Of a stretch of DNA of 64,000 nt, positions 9,119-18,849 are shown one piece after another. Source of the DNA: Marinobacter goseongensis (GTDB lineage Bacteria; Pseudomonadota; Gammaproteobacteria; Pseudomonadales; Oleiphilaceae); the NCBI RefSeq assembly GCF_023156235.1, contig NZ_JAKZAI010000007.1, forward strand, positions 1 through 64,000, in the 5' to 3' direction. A program made the translations under genes and the position numbers. The notes under the pieces were generated by a model. The model saw nothing but the letters and a program-made list of their open reading frames with translations, was not told the DNA's origin and did not search any database. Within the stretch, counting starts at the first letter, position 1, and each line of letters opens with the position of its first letter.

Positions 9119-9955
9119 ATGCTCAGTTACCTACACGGCTTTCACGCCGGCAATTTTGCGGATGTCCAGAAGCACGCCGCCCAGGTGCTGGCGTTGCGCA
9201 TGATGCAGGCCAAGCCGGGCGGGATTGCATGTTTTGATACCCACGCCGGCAGTGCCCTTTACGATCTGAGCAGTGAACGCTCCCGTAAGACCGCCGAGGC
9301 GGACCAGGGCGTGCAGAAGCTCTGGGCGGCTGGATTGTCTCTGGGTGATGACTGGCAGCCGCTGCTGGCCGTGTTGACGGAGATGAACCCGCCCGGCTTG
9401 CCCTTGCGTAAGTATCCGGGTTCACCGGAGTGGTTCCGGCGTTTCCAGCGTGCCCAGGACGCGTTCACCGCCTTCGAACTTCATCCCACTGAGGGCGAGC
9501 AGCTGTCGGACTGGGCCGGGCGTGGTCAGGTCCGCGTCTTCCGTGAGGATGGTCTGCGGGGGTTGTTGCGGCAGTTGCCACCGCCGGCGCCGCGGCTGTT
9601 GGTGTTGATGGACCCGTCCTACGAAATCAAATCCGACTATCAGCAGGTGGCCGATACTCTGGAGAGGGCCTGGCGCAAATGCCGCCATGGCGTCTATCTT
9701 GTCTGGTATCCGATATTGACGACAGGCCATGAGCAGGTGCTGAAACGTGCGGTGGTGGACGGTCCGGTAAAGCCGGTGCTGTGCAGTGAAGTGCACCTTA
9801 AACGCCCACCCACCAGAGGGATGGTCGGCTCCGGGATGTTGGTGGTGAATGCGCCATGGGGTTTTGAAGAGCGCCTGGCGGCGATGTTGGCCGAGGTGTC
9901 GGGTGAGGAAGCGCTCGACGTATCGACCTCGATGAACTGGCTGGTGCCGGAATAA
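9119..9955 (+). CDS. rlmJ: 23S rRNA (adenine(2030)-N6)-methyltransferase RlmJ
   Basis: A 278-residue SAM-dependent methyltransferase that modifies A2030 of 23S rRNA. It begins MLSYLHGFHAGNFADVQKH, the highly conserved RlmJ N-terminus, and carries the catalytic DPSY motif (LVLMDPSYE, near residue 163). Length matches the E. coli enzyme (280). AGGA precedes the ATG. Two genes on the same strand follow closely (gaps of 15 and 12 bases). Confidence 0.95.
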   Translation: MLSYLHGFHAGNFADVQKHAAQVLALRMMQAKPGGIACFDTHAGSALYDLSSERSRKTAEADQGVQKLWAAGLSLGDDWQPLLAVLTEMNPPGLPLRKYPGSPEWFRRFQRAQDAFTAFELHPTEGEQLSDWAGRGQVRVFREDGLRGLLRQLPPPAPRLLVLMDPSYEIKSDYQQVADTLERAWRKCRHGVYLVWYPILTTGHEQVLKRAVVDGPVKPVLCSEVHLKRPPTRGMVGSGMLVVNAPWGFEERLAAMLAEVSGEEALDVSTSMNWLVPE

Positions 9956-9970
9956 AACCCGTTTTGCTGT

Positions 9971-11224
9971 ATGGGAGTGCTCCGCTTGGCGAATGATGCC
10001 TTACACCAAACGATCCTTCCGGAGTTGCCCGGTGGGTTGATGCCCATTGAAGAGTGGCGGCTCCCTGAAACCTCCGTGCACCGGTCCATCAAGGGCGCTG
10101 TTCGGAACGTCTGGGGCCAGCTTCGCGCCGGTATCGCGCCGGATAACGAGGCCTTCGACAGCCTTGATGACCTGCCCGTGCTGTCGCAACTTCAGTTAGA
10201 GCGGTTTGCGCCGGATCGGGATTACGCGCGGATGGCCATGCTGTTACTGGCGTCTGTCGAGGAAAATGCGGCGGACAACCCGGTGACGTTTCTGGTGGCG
10301 CCGCCGTTCTCGGGCATACACAAGGCGTTGCAGGTGCTGGCGGACGATACGCATGGCGCCTCCCGTCGACTCATTACGCCCCCGGATAACCTGCTTTTGT
10401 CTGCGGGAGACGCCCGGTCCTGGTGGGACGCCTGCGATCTGACGCAGCCCTGGGTGATTCCGGAACTCTCGGCATTCTGGCTCCGCCATCGCTCGGGCCT
10501 CGAACTGATCCGGGAGCTGCTGAAGCGTGTCGCCGCCGGCCGTGCCGGCGAGGGTTTAGTGGGCTGTACCAGCTGGTGTTGGCAGTTCTGGAGTCATTGC
10601 CTGCCGGACGCCCGTTTTCAGGCACTGACACCGGCTCCCATGCACGGGGAGCTGCTTGGGCACTGGCTCAATGACCTGGCATCCCGGCGCAATCGGCAGG
10701 GCGTGGTGGCGCGTATGTCGGACAGCGGGCTGTGGGTTCTGCCCGCTGCCGCGGATCAGCTGGATGAAGGTCAGAAGTCTGCCAGTTTCCTTCGTGATCT
10801 GGCCGCACTTTCCCGGGGTATTCCCGGTGTGGCCCTGGCAATCTGGCAAAAGGCCTTGCGGGCTCGCCCGGACGAGGAGCAGCAGGCACGCGACAGGCAG
10901 GATGATCATCATCCGGCGACCCGGCCGGCGTGCTGGGTCGCGCCGCTGGAAAAACTCAGCCTGCCTTCGATGCCGGTCACGGTGGGGCGGGGGGCGGCGC
11001 TGACCCTGCACGCGTTGCTGCTGCACGACGCGCTCAATGAAGACCGCCTTGAGCTGGTCACCGGGTTGACCGGGCATGAAGTGGCTCTGGTGTTGAATCG
11101 GTTGCGGCGGGCCGATCTGGTGGCTTTCCAGGAGGAGGGGGCCAGGTGGCGGATCACCCCGCTCGGTTACCCGGCTATTCGGCGGCAATTGCAGAGCGAC
11201 GGTTTCCCCGTCGATCCGTTTTGA
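9971..11224 (+). CDS. hypothetical protein, degenerate ATPase-like with C-terminal winged helix
   Basis: A 417-residue soluble protein that I do not recognise as a named family. Residues about 105-115 read FLVAPPFSGIHKAL, in the place and shape of a P-loop but lacking the GKS/T. PWVIPELSAFWLRH follows at a Walker B-like position, and the last 60 residues (LTGLTGHEVALVLNRLRRADLVAFQEEG) look like a winged helix. It could be an inactive AAA/STAND-type protein. It lies 12 bases before the MscS-type channel gene and is probably co-transcribed. The start is uncertain: the ATG at 9971 has a weak ribosome-binding site, and an ATG at 10039 is possible. Confidence 0.75.
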   Translation: MGVLRLANDALHQTILPELPGGLMPIEEWRLPETSVHRSIKGAVRNVWGQLRAGIAPDNEAFDSLDDLPVLSQLQLERFAPDRDYARMAMLLLASVEENAADNPVTFLVAPPFSGIHKALQVLADDTHGASRRLITPPDNLLLSAGDARSWWDACDLTQPWVIPELSAFWLRHRSGLELIRELLKRVAAGRAGEGLVGCTSWCWQFWSHCLPDARFQALTPAPMHGELLGHWLNDLASRRNRQGVVARMSDSGLWVLPAAADQLDEGQKSASFLRDLAALSRGIPGVALAIWQKALRARPDEEQQARDRQDDHHPATRPACWVAPLEKLSLPSMPVTVGRGAALTLHALLLHDALNEDRLELVTGLTGHEVALVLNRLRRADLVAFQEEGARWRITPLGYPAIRRQLQSDGFPVDPF

Positions 11225-11236
11225 CAGGAGTACAGC

Positions 11237-12037
11237 ATGGGTGACCTTGGTCTGAGCGCGGCCTTTTCCGATATAACTGTCGATGCACTACTGGAGGCCC
11301 TGTTTCTGGTGGTGCTGGCGTCCGCCGTGATCATGGTGGTGCAGAACCTTGTGCCGCGGGTGGCTCATCAGCTCGGTGGCAAGGCACGATTGTATCTGCT
11401 GGCGTCGGTGCCACTGGTTCGGCTGCTGGTGATCATTGTCACCATCGTGCTGGTGGTTCCGGTTCTGGTGGAGCCGTCGTTCGAAAACATGATTGCGATT
11501 TTCGGCGCCCTGGCGCTGGCCCTCGGGTTTGCCTTCAAGGACTACGCCAACAGCCTGATTGCCGGCATTGTGACACTGTATGAGATGCCTTATCGTCCCG
11601 GAGACTGGATCGACGTAAATGGCAAATATGGCGAGGTAAAGTCCATCGGTACCCGCTCTGCGGAGATCGTGACGCCCGACGACGACGTGGTGATCATCCC
11701 CCACAGCACGTTGTGGACGGCGTTGATTGCCAACGGAAACGACGGCTCCGATAACCTGATGTGCGTCACCGAGTTCCACGCTGAACCCCATCATGACGTC
11801 CGCGCGATTCTGGATACGCTGCGAGACGTTGCCTTCACCAGCCCCCTTGTCAAAACGCAGCAGCCGGTCAGGGTGTCGGTGCAGAACAAGCCTTACGGGA
11901 TGCAGTACAAGATCAAGGCCTACCCGCTCGACCCCCGGGATCAGTTCCGTTTCAAGACGGACCTCACCATGCGCGGGTCGGAAGCGCTCGCTGCGGAAGG
12001 GGTGCGGCTGGTATCGGTACCCGTTGCAACGGTCTGA
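11237..12037 (+). CDS. MscS-family mechanosensitive channel
   Basis: A 266-residue small-conductance mechanosensitive channel. Three hydrophobic segments precede the pore-lining helix and the MscS beta domain signature (ALALGFAFKDYANSLIAGIVTLYEMPYRPGDWI split over residues 91-125). The C-terminal mixed domain continues to the end. ACAGGAG lies before the ATG. Such channels release osmolytes on osmotic downshift. It follows the degenerate ATPase-like gene by 12 bases. Confidence 0.92.
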   Translation: MGDLGLSAAFSDITVDALLEALFLVVLASAVIMVVQNLVPRVAHQLGGKARLYLLASVPLVRLLVIIVTIVLVVPVLVEPSFENMIAIFGALALALGFAFKDYANSLIAGIVTLYEMPYRPGDWIDVNGKYGEVKSIGTRSAEIVTPDDDVVIIPHSTLWTALIANGNDGSDNLMCVTEFHAEPHHDVRAILDTLRDVAFTSPLVKTQQPVRVSVQNKPYGMQYKIKAYPLDPRDQFRFKTDLTMRGSEALAAEGVRLVSVPVATV

Positions 12038-12044
12038 CCGGGCA

Positions 12045-12069
12045 CAAAAAAATCCCCGCCGGAGCGGGG
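12045..12069 (-). terminator. terminator of the DUF4168 gene
   Basis: Stem CCCCGC/GCGGGG (12054-12069) with a CGGA loop. The eight-base run of mostly As to its left reads as a T run on the minus strand, so it ends the DUF4168 transcript rather than the mscS one. Confidence 0.75.
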
Positions 12070-12101
12070 CTCTGGGCTGACGCTGATGGCAGGTCGACGG
12101 C

Positions 12102-12500
12102 TTACATCAGTGCGTCTACGCGGTTACGCACTCTCGGCTCGCTGTTGTAAGCCGTGGCGATCGCGTTGTAGGTCGGAATGTCGAGGCCGGAATCCTCGAT
12201 CACACTAACCATCTCATCGTTGGCTTCCATCTGCAGTTCCTGAGCCTGCTCCTGAGACTCTGAATCCTCGATTTTCGCCATATACTCGTCACGGATGCTG
12301 TTGATGCCGGCTTGTGCCTCAACAAATTTCTTCAGCTCCGCGTCGTTATAGTTGGTGCTCTGGCTGCCCGCCGCGGCCGGATCGCTGTAGCCTTCCTGGC
12401 CGGTCTGGGCCGGCTCCTGTTGCTGGCTTTGCTGTGCCAGCGCAGGACCGGCTGCGAGCAGTGCCATGGAAACCGTCAGTGATGTGAGTAGTTTGTTCAT
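12102..12500 (-). CDS. DUF4168 exported protein
   Basis: A 132-residue exported protein. The start at 12500 is chosen because AAGGAG precedes it and a signal peptide follows directly (MNKLLTSLTVSMALLAAGPALAQ); an in-frame upstream extension of 20 codons lacks both. After a Gln-rich linker comes the DUF4168 domain (ELKKFVEAQAGINSIRDEY ... YNAIATAYNSEPRVRNRVDALM). The family is small, periplasmic and without known function. It converges on the mscS-type gene, from which a terminator separates it. Confidence 0.85.
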   Translation of the reverse strand: MNKLLTSLTVSMALLAAGPALAQQSQQQEPAQTGQEGYSDPAAAGSQSTNYNDAELKKFVEAQAGINSIRDEYMAKIEDSESQEQAQELQMEANDEMVSVIEDSGLDIPTYNAIATAYNSEPRVRNRVDALM

Positions 12501-12715
12501 AGCGATACTCCTTTCCTTTGGTTGAGGGCTGTCTACCCGATCCGTGCCGGGCTCAGCCACTGGTATTCATCGTTGCCGTTTCAGTGAATGGCTCTTCGTG
12601 GTCTGAGTCTCTTCACGTGGCGTGCCAATCTCTTTTAAAATATAAAACCTTATTTAAACCAATAATTTATAGGATTTTCAGTGGTTAATTTTGTGTAAAG
12701 GAGGTTGTGGCTAAA

Positions 12716-12745
12716 TGCCACATGTGGCAAAAATGTGTGACATTT
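12716..12745. promoter_or_regulatory. two palindromes before the two-component operon
   Basis: TGCCACATGTGGCA (12716-12729) is a perfect palindrome and AAATGT-GTG-ACATTT (12731-12745) a perfect inverted repeat. A further GTGGC half-site lies just upstream (12707-12711). They end 17 bases before the kinase start and could bind the encoded response regulator or another dimeric regulator. Confidence 0.5.
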
Positions 12746-12761
12746 TGTCGGAGTGACCGCT

Positions 12762-14240
12762 ATGCAACGCCCGGTACTCAAGGCGGGGAGAATGTTCCGT
12801 TCTCTGCGCCTGACGCTGGTTCTCAGTATCGTGGTGCCGCTCATGCTGTTCAGTGGCCTGGCGATATACTTCGGCCTGACTGCGGTTGAGCGGAACCTGA
12901 ATGAGCGTCTCCGTGAGGATCTTGAGCTGGTGTCCAGAGCGGTCAGTGGTCCGCTCTCCAGAGCTATGTCGGAAGGTGACGAGATCGTGATGGGTGAATC
13001 ACTGGAGTCCATCTTCCGGATCGGTCGTGTGTACGGTGCCTCGGTTTTTGATGACGCGGGCAACCAGGTGGCCAGCCTGGGCGTTGCCGACAGTGACGTC
13101 CGTAGCAGCGAGAGTGCAGAGCGGGTGATTGCCAGCGGTGAACTGGGCGGGGCATTCCGCCGGGTGGATGGTGAATCCGTATTTTCCCAGTTCACCCCGT
13201 TGGTGGCTGAGGATGGCCGCATTCAGGGCCTGTTGCAGATTACCCGCAAGCGCAGTGATTTCCACAAACGGGTGGCTTCGAGCCGGCTGTGGGCCGTTAT
13301 CATCTGGTCCGCCCTGTCGCTGTCGGTGATTCTGGTGGTCGTGCTTGGCCATTACGGCGCGGTGGGTCGTCACGTCAGTCGCTTGCTGGAAATCATGTAT
13401 GGCATGGAGCCGGGCAACTGGCGTGTGGATGAACCGGCCGGCGGTCCCCGCGAGCTGCGACAGATACACGAAGGCTTGCAGGATATGGGCGAGCGTATGA
13501 CCTCGGCAGAGCAGGAAATCAGTGAGCGGGTCATTCGCGAGCGGGAACTGGCGGAGCGGCTGGAGTACCAGGAAAAGGTCGCAATGATCGGCCGGGTGGC
13601 CGGCGGTGTGGCCCACGAACTGGGTGCCCCTCTGAGTGTTGTGCAGGGGCGCGCCAATATCCTGCGACGCGAAGGCCTGCAGGCGGGTCAGGATCGCCAC
13701 TTGGGTGATATCGAACATCAGGTGGAGCGGATGACGCTGATCATCCAGCAGTTGCTGGACTGTTTTCGCCATGTGCCGGATTCAAGGCGCACCACGGACC
13801 TGGCGGCGGTACTACGGGACGTCACACGGCGACTCGGGGATGACGCCAAATGCAGCGCCACCTGCGTGAAGACCCATGGGCTGGACCAGCTGGCAGAGAT
13901 CAAGGCAGAGCCCACTCGGCTGGAGCTGGCCTGTCTGAATGTCATTCGCAATGCCTGCCAGGCGAGTCAAACCCTCGTCGAGGTGTCGCTGCTGCGCAGG
14001 GACAAGCAGTGGGAAGTGCGAGTGGAAGATGACGGTCCGGGCATCGCCCCGGAGGTACGGGCGCGTGTTTTCGAACCTTTCTACAGCACCCGCCCTGCCG
14101 GTGAGGGCACCGGCCTGGGTCTGGCAGTCGTGGGCAGCGTTCTGAAAGAACACGGTGGCTACGCGGAGGTTGGCGAAAGCCAATACGGTGGTTGCTGCAT
14201 GAGTCTGCTCTGGACGGAGGTAAATGCCGATGAACTCTGA
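12762..14240 (+). CDS. membrane sensor histidine kinase
   Basis: A 492-residue sensor kinase; the ATG at 12762 has GGAG eight bases before it (a GTG three codons upstream is possible). Hydrophobic segments at about residues 17-41 and 176-198 enclose an extracytoplasmic sensor domain of about 135 residues. A HAMP-like linker, the phosphoacceptor box [17 protein letters not shown] (His near 289) and an HATPase domain ([38 protein letters not shown]) follow. The H-box is of the NtrB/DctB type, fitting its partner. Its end overlaps the regulator gene by 17 bases. The signal is unknown. Confidence 0.92.
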   Translation: MQRPVLKAGRMFRSLRLTLVLSIVVPLMLFSGLAIYFGLTAVERNLNERLREDLELVSRAVSGPLSRAMSEGDEIVMGESLESIFRIGRVYGASVFDDAGNQVASLGVADSDVRSSESAERVIASGELGGAFRRVDGESVFSQFTPLVAEDGRIQGLLQITRKRSDFHKRVASSRLWAVIIWSALSLSVILVVVLGHYGAVGRHVSRLLEIMYGMEPGNWRVDEPAGGPRELRQIHEGLQDMGERMTSAEQEISERVIRERELAERLEYQEKVAMIGRVAGGVAHELGAPLSVVQGRANILRREGLQAGQDRHLGDIEHQVERMTLIIQQLLDCFRHVPDSRRTTDLAAVLRDVTRRLGDDAKCSATCVKTHGLDQLAEIKAEPTRLELACLNVIRNACQASQTLVEVSLLRRDKQWEVRVEDDGPGIAPEVRARVFEPFYSTRPAGEGTGLGLAVVGSVLKEHGGYAEVGESQYGGCCMSLLWTEVNADEL

Positions 14241-15630
14241 CCTGTCTTCGGTCCATCAACCCACCATTCTGCTGGTGGAGGACGATGCCAGCCTGCGCTC
14301 GCTGCTGGCGGAAGAGCTGGAACTGGATGGCTACCGGGTGGAAGTCGCGGCCACGGCAGAGGAGGCTCAAACCAAGGCGCGGGCCAGCATGCCGGATCTG
14401 ATCGTATCGGATCTGCGACTTCCCGATGACGACGGTCTGTCGGTGCTGCGGGAGCTCCAGGCGGCGGGACGTTCGGTGCCCTTCATTATCATCACCGCGT
14501 TCGGTACGGTCGATCAGGCGGTGGATGCCCTGAAGGCCGGTGCAGATGATTTCCTTACCAAACCGCTGTCGACCGATCACCTGCGGCTGAAAATCAGACG
14601 TTTGTTGTCCCAGGCGGCAATCACCAGTGAGCTCGCCCGATACAAATCCCGCAGCGACGACGACGCGTCAATGGGGTTGGTGGGTAACAGCGCGGCCATG
14701 CGCCGCTTGCGCACGGAAATCCGCCAGGTGGCACGAAGCGGTGCCGCGGTTTTGATCAATGGCGAGAGTGGCACCGGCAAGGAGCTGGTGGCCCGGGCCA
14801 TTCATGATGAGAGCGATCGGAAAGCCAAGCCCTTTCTGCCGGTAAACTGTGCAGGCATTCCCCAGGAATTGATGGAAAGCGAGTTTTTTGGTCACGAGGC
14901 GGGCGCGTTTACCGGTGCCAAGCAGGCGCGTAAGGGGCTGTTTGCGGAAGCCGATGGAGGGACGCTGTTGCTGGACGAAATTGGTGAAATGCCGCTGGCC
15001 CTGCAGGCAAAGCTGTTGCGCGTTCTACAAGAAGGCACGATCAAACCGGTGGGTGCTGATCACGAGGAGTCAGTGGATGTGCGCATCATCGCGGCGACCC
15101 ACGTGAATCTGCTCAAGGCCGTGGAGGAGGGCTCGTTCCGGGAGGATCTGTATTACCGGCTGGAAACGCTGGCCTTGCTGGTGCCGCCTTTAAGAAACCG
15201 GGGCGACGATGTCGACCTGCTGTCGATGCACTTTCTCCGTGAGGCGGCCCGCCGTCATAACCGCGGTTTCATGCGCCTGAGTGAGGTGACATCGCAAACC
15301 CTGGTCGATTACCCGTTTCCCGGTAATGTGCGCGAATTGGGCAGTGCCATCGAGCGGGCTGTGACCTTCTGTGATGGTGATATCATCCAGCCCGAGCACC
15401 TGCCGGCGCGGATTCGAGAGCGCCAGGCGGAACCGCCATCCGGAGAAACCGATACCCGTTCTGCTAATCTGGCCGATTGGCCAACGCTGGAGACGGTGCA
15501 ACAGAATTACGTCAGCAAGGTCATCAAAGCGGTGGATGGCAACAAACGCAGGGCTGCGCAGATACTGGGGGTCAATCGCCGCACGCTCTACCGCTGGCTT
15601 GACGCGGAGTCGGGAGAGAGCAATGCCTGA
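14224..15630 (+). CDS. NtrC-family sigma-54-dependent response regulator
   Basis: A 468-residue regulator. Residues 14-130 are a receiver domain (DD at 20-21, phosphoacceptor Asp63 in IVSDLRLP, Lys near 114). A sigma-54 activator AAA+ domain follows with Walker A GESGTGKE, the sigma-54-contact loop GAFTGA and a Walker B of LLLDEIGE. The C-terminus has a Fis-type helix-turn-helix ([19 protein letters not shown]). It should activate sigma-54 promoters when phosphorylated by the upstream kinase. GGAGG lies four bases before the ATG; a second ATG two codons on is also possible. Confidence 0.93.
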   Translation: MPMNSDLSSVHQPTILLVEDDASLRSLLAEELELDGYRVEVAATAEEAQTKARASMPDLIVSDLRLPDDDGLSVLRELQAAGRSVPFIIITAFGTVDQAVDALKAGADDFLTKPLSTDHLRLKIRRLLSQAAITSELARYKSRSDDDASMGLVGNSAAMRRLRTEIRQVARSGAAVLINGESGTGKELVARAIHDESDRKAKPFLPVNCAGIPQELMESEFFGHEAGAFTGAKQARKGLFAEADGGTLLLDEIGEMPLALQAKLLRVLQEGTIKPVGADHEESVDVRIIAATHVNLLKAVEEGSFREDLYYRLETLALLVPPLRNRGDDVDLLSMHFLREAARRHNRGFMRLSEVTSQTLVDYPFPGNVRELGSAIERAVTFCDGDIIQPEHLPARIRERQAEPPSGETDTRSANLADWPTLETVQQNYVSKVIKAVDGNKRRAAQILGVNRRTLYRWLDAESGESNA

Positions 15631-16528
15631 TCAAAAACAGGCCATGCTTTACGGGTTGGCCACGGTGTTGTTGTGGTCAACGGTGGCCACCGCGTTCAAG
15701 CTGTCCCTGCGTGACCTGTCGCCGGTGCAGATGCTGGTGATCGCCTGTTCGGCATCGGTGCTGGTGATGGCGCTGATTCTGGTGGCGCAGAGGCGATGGC
15801 ATCGGGTGTTCGAGCTGTCCGGCAAGCAGTATCTGCAGTCCATGGGAATGGGGCTGATCAATCCCTGCCTCTACTATTTTGTGTTGTTCGGCGCCTTTGA
15901 CCGCCTGCCCGCCCAGGAGGCGCAGCCACTGAACTACACCTGGGCACTGGTGCTGGCTTACCTGTCGGTGCCCTTTCTCGGTCAGCGCCTGCAACGACTG
16001 GACGTGGTGGCGGGCCTGGTCTGTTATGCCGGGGTGGTGGTCATTGCCACCCGTGGTGATGTGCTGTCGCTGACGTTTTCCGATCCGCTCGGCGTCGGGC
16101 TGGCCATCGGCAGCACGGTGATCTGGGCGTCTTACTGGATCATCGCCACCCGGGATACCCGGGATCCGGTGGTGGGGCTGTTTCTCAACTTTCTCTGCGG
16201 GCTGCCGGTGATCGTCGCTGTCTGTGCGCTGACCGACGGCTTTGATGTTGCGCCGGGCACCGCGATGGCGGCGGCGGTTTATGTCGGGGTGTTCGAGATG
16301 GGCATCGCCTTTGTGCTGTGGTCCTACGCCATGAAAAAAGCCGAGAACACGTCCCGTGTGAGCAATCTGATTTTCATCTCGCCGTTTCTGTCTCTGGTGT
16401 TTATTTCGATGATTCTGGGTGAGGTGATCCTGCCATCAACTTACGTGGGGCTGGTGCTCATTGTCGCCGGGCTTTGGGTCCAGCAGCACAAAACCCGGGC
16501 AAAGCTGGCCGGAGTGAGCGGTTCATGA
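15623..16528 (+). CDS. EamA/DMT-family permease
   Basis: A 301-residue membrane protein of the drug/metabolite transporter superfamily with ten hydrophobic segments in two EamA repeats ([14 protein letters not shown] at the start of the first; [17 protein letters not shown] of the second). The start at 15623 overlaps the regulator stop by eight bases and has GGGAGAG before it, so it is translated as part of the two-component operon. The substrate is unknown, but its position makes it a plausible target of that system. Confidence 0.88.
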   Translation: MPDQKQAMLYGLATVLLWSTVATAFKLSLRDLSPVQMLVIACSASVLVMALILVAQRRWHRVFELSGKQYLQSMGMGLINPCLYYFVLFGAFDRLPAQEAQPLNYTWALVLAYLSVPFLGQRLQRLDVVAGLVCYAGVVVIATRGDVLSLTFSDPLGVGLAIGSTVIWASYWIIATRDTRDPVVGLFLNFLCGLPVIVAVCALTDGFDVAPGTAMAAAVYVGVFEMGIAFVLWSYAMKKAENTSRVSNLIFISPFLSLVFISMILGEVILPSTYVGLVLIVAGLWVQQHKTRAKLAGVSGS

Positions 16529-16800
16529 GCCGCTGGCATCTTTACATGGTGCGGACCGCACGGGGTGCGTTGTACACCGGTATTACCACCGATGTGGCGC
16601 GACGGTTTGCCGAGCATCAGGCCGGAGCGCCGAGGGGCGCCCGCAGCCTGAGGGGCAAGGGACCGCTTGAACTGGTGTTTTCGGTTGCGGTAAGCGATCG
16701 CAGCGTTGCCTCCCGGCTGGAGTGGCAACTCAAGCAGTGGCCACGTACCCGCAAGGAGGCGTTGGTGCGAGGGGAGGTTACGTTGCCTGATGTTGGCTGA
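16525..16800 (+). CDS. GIY-YIG domain protein (YhbQ-like)
   Basis: A 91-residue protein starting at an ATG that overlaps the EamA stop (ATGA). It carries a stand-alone GIY-YIG nuclease fold: YMV at residues 7-9, YTG at 18-20, then the conserved Arg in [12 protein letters not shown] and the Glu in [10 protein letters not shown]. Small UPF0213/YhbQ proteins of this length are common and some have nuclease activity. Its 3' end overlaps the convergent hydrolase gene by 23 bases. Confidence 0.9.
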   Translation: MSRWHLYMVRTARGALYTGITTDVARRFAEHQAGAPRGARSLRGKGPLELVFSVAVSDRSVASRLEWQLKQWPRTRKEALVRGEVTLPDVG

Positions 16801-17671
16801 TATGGCTGGCGATGGCCTTGATGGCGTCGGTTGCCCGGTCGAGCTGTCCGGCGTGCACCTGGAACACGTGCCAGAGGCTGTTGTAGATCTCGAGATTTGT
16901 GTCGACACCCTGTTGCGCGGCGCGATCCGCGAGACGCCGGGCATCGTTGAGCAGAATCTCTTCGCTTCCCGCCTGGATCAGCAGCGGCGGCAGTCCGTTG
17001 AGATCGCCAAAAATCGGTGAAATGAACGGATGGGTGCGGGCTTCCTGGCCGCAATACAGGCGCGCGGCCTTGTCAATCCAGCGGGTCTGCAGCACCGGTT
17101 CGCGTTCCGGTGAATACAGCTGTTCGTGCGTGAGGTCGACCCAGGGCGACAGCACCGCGAGTGAACCCGGCAGTGGCCTGCCCTTGTCTCGCAGCCTCAT
17201 GGCCAGCGCAATAGTCAGGCCGCCACCGGCTGAATCGCCGGCGATGGCGATGGACGCGGGCTCATGACCCTCCGTCAGAAGAGCTTCATAGGCTGCCTCG
17301 GCATCCTCCAGTGCGGCGGGAAACGGGTGCTCCGGAGCCAGTCGGTAATCGGGCGTAATGACGGCGCGTCCGCTCGCTTTGGCGAGATGGCCGGTCAGGC
17401 CGCGATGGGTCGAAGACGAACCGATGATGTAGCCGCCGCCGTGCAGGTAAAGCACGATGCCTGTTCCGGGCTGCCCGTGCTCGGTACGAGTGGCCGGTAT
17501 CCCGCCGATACTGACGCTGGTGAACCTGCTGGCCCGGGGTGGAACCGAACTGCGGTAAGCCTGGGCAATCAGGGAACGTTGCAGGGAGACTGGCAATGCC
17601 GGGTGAAGCCATGGGCGGATGATTCGGCACATGGTCTGGCGCAAGCTGGCTTCAAGCACATTTTGCAGCAT
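16778..17671 (-). CDS. alpha/beta hydrolase, hormone-sensitive-lipase family
   Basis: A 297-residue esterase/lipase. It has the HSL-family oxyanion motif [10 protein letters not shown] (near residue 77), the nucleophile elbow GDSAGGGL (near 146) and a C-terminal catalytic His in [12 protein letters not shown], with the Asp probably in SEEILLNDA. There is no signal peptide, so it is cytoplasmic. GGAG precedes the ATG. Substrate is likely a short- or medium-chain ester; I cannot say which. Confidence 0.88.
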   Translation of the reverse strand: MLQNVLEASLRQTMCRIIRPWLHPALPVSLQRSLIAQAYRSSVPPRASRFTSVSIGGIPATRTEHGQPGTGIVLYLHGGGYIIGSSSTHRGLTGHLAKASGRAVITPDYRLAPEHPFPAALEDAEAAYEALLTEGHEPASIAIAGDSAGGGLTIALAMRLRDKGRPLPGSLAVLSPWVDLTHEQLYSPEREPVLQTRWIDKAARLYCGQEARTHPFISPIFGDLNGLPPLLIQAGSEEILLNDARRLADRAAQQGVDTNLEIYNSLWHVFQVHAGQLDRATDAIKAIASHISQHQAT

Positions 17672-17739
17672 GGATTTCTCCGTGAGAATGATCAGGTTCT
17701 GCCCGTGATGAGACGGTGGTGTGCTAACCTAGTGCCGAA

Positions 17740-17753
17740 TGCTCATGTGAGCA
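17740..17753. promoter_or_regulatory. palindromic operator candidate between two hydrolase genes
   Basis: TGCTCA-TG-TGAGCA has perfect six-base arms around two bases. It lies in the 135-base gap between two divergent hydrolase genes and could bind a dimeric regulator. Confidence 0.3.
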
Positions 17754-17806
17754 AGGGGCTTCAGGGCCATCAATACGACACATTCATGACAAGCGTGTAA
17801 CTCTAC

Positions 17807-18826
17807 GTGTACTGGAAAACAGATACCATAGAAATCCCGGACTGGCACCGTAGCTCGCTACTGGCGCGCCTGGAGCCGTTCGACCCTGCAGGAAACCGGG
17901 AACTGAGCGATGAGATGGTCGCCTACTGCCGGTTTTATGGGCTGGATCTCTGGGTGGAGCACCCCGATGTGCAGTACCATCAGGGGTATGTCAGCGCAGG
18001 GCGTCATCAAGTGATGGTGCATTACTTTCGTTCACCGGATGGTGCTGTGAGCAAAGGGACCGTGTTTATTCTGCATGGCTACTTTGACCACGTGGGGCTT
18101 TACAGCCAGCTGATAGATCGTTGTCTGGGTGCCGGATTCGATGTGCTGGCTTATGATCAGCCGGGCCACGGCCTGTCCAGCGGGACGCCTGCAGCCATTG
18201 GCAGCTTCCTCGAGTATCAGGCGGTGCTGTCGGAAGTGATCGCGGGGGTAAAAGGTAAGGTGAGAGAGCCCTGGTACGCCGTGGGCCAGAGCACCGGCGG
18301 AGCAATTCTGATTGATTATCTGCTGTCCAATCACCATGACCAGCAGAGCTCTGATTTCCGCCGCGTTGTTTTACTGGCACCCCTGGTCAGACCCGCAGGC
18401 TGGCTGGGCGCCAAGATGTTGCACAGTATCGCCAAGCCGTTTTTGACACGCTGGCGACGGGTATTCTCGCAGAACAGCGGCAACACCCGCTTTCTGCAGT
18501 TCCTTCGGGAGCACGATCCGCTTCAGGCACGGGCGGTTCACGTGGATTGGGTCAGTGCCCTGAGGCAGTGGGTGCCGCATATCGAATCCGCCAGACCGGT
18601 CAAATACCCGATTACTGTGGTTCAGGGTGAAAAAGACCTGACCGTAGACTGGCAACACAATCTGCGGATTATCAGAAACAAATTTTCCTCGGTTGAGGAA
18701 CTGCGAATACCGGACGGTCGTCATCATCTGGTGAATGAAGCACAAGACTTGCAAGCAACGGTATTCAATACCATCATTGATACCTTTCTGAACGACCACG
18801 CAAGGCCCCTTTCCGAGGCCTGCTAG
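17807..18826 (+). CDS. alpha/beta hydrolase (monoacylglycerol-lipase/lysophospholipase-like)
   Basis: A 339-residue hydrolase of the Hydrolase_4 (serine aminopeptidase S33, lysophospholipase) type. Visible motifs are the oxyanion strand VFILHGYFDHVGLYSQL (near residue 87), DQPGHGLSSG (near 118), the nucleophile elbow GQSTGG (near 162), the acid in VVQGEKDLTVDW and the catalytic His in DGRHHLVNEA. No signal peptide. The start is a GTG with a weak ribosome-binding site and no better in-frame choice upstream. A lipoprotein gene follows after 23 bases. Confidence 0.85.
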   Translation: MYWKTDTIEIPDWHRSSLLARLEPFDPAGNRELSDEMVAYCRFYGLDLWVEHPDVQYHQGYVSAGRHQVMVHYFRSPDGAVSKGTVFILHGYFDHVGLYSQLIDRCLGAGFDVLAYDQPGHGLSSGTPAAIGSFLEYQAVLSEVIAGVKGKVREPWYAVGQSTGGAILIDYLLSNHHDQQSSDFRRVVLLAPLVRPAGWLGAKMLHSIAKPFLTRWRRVFSQNSGNTRFLQFLREHDPLQARAVHVDWVSALRQWVPHIESARPVKYPITVVQGEKDLTVDWQHNLRIIRNKFSSVEELRIPDGRHHLVNEAQDLQATVFNTIIDTFLNDHARPLSEAC

Positions 18827-18849
18827 TAAAACAATCTCAGGAGAATGCT

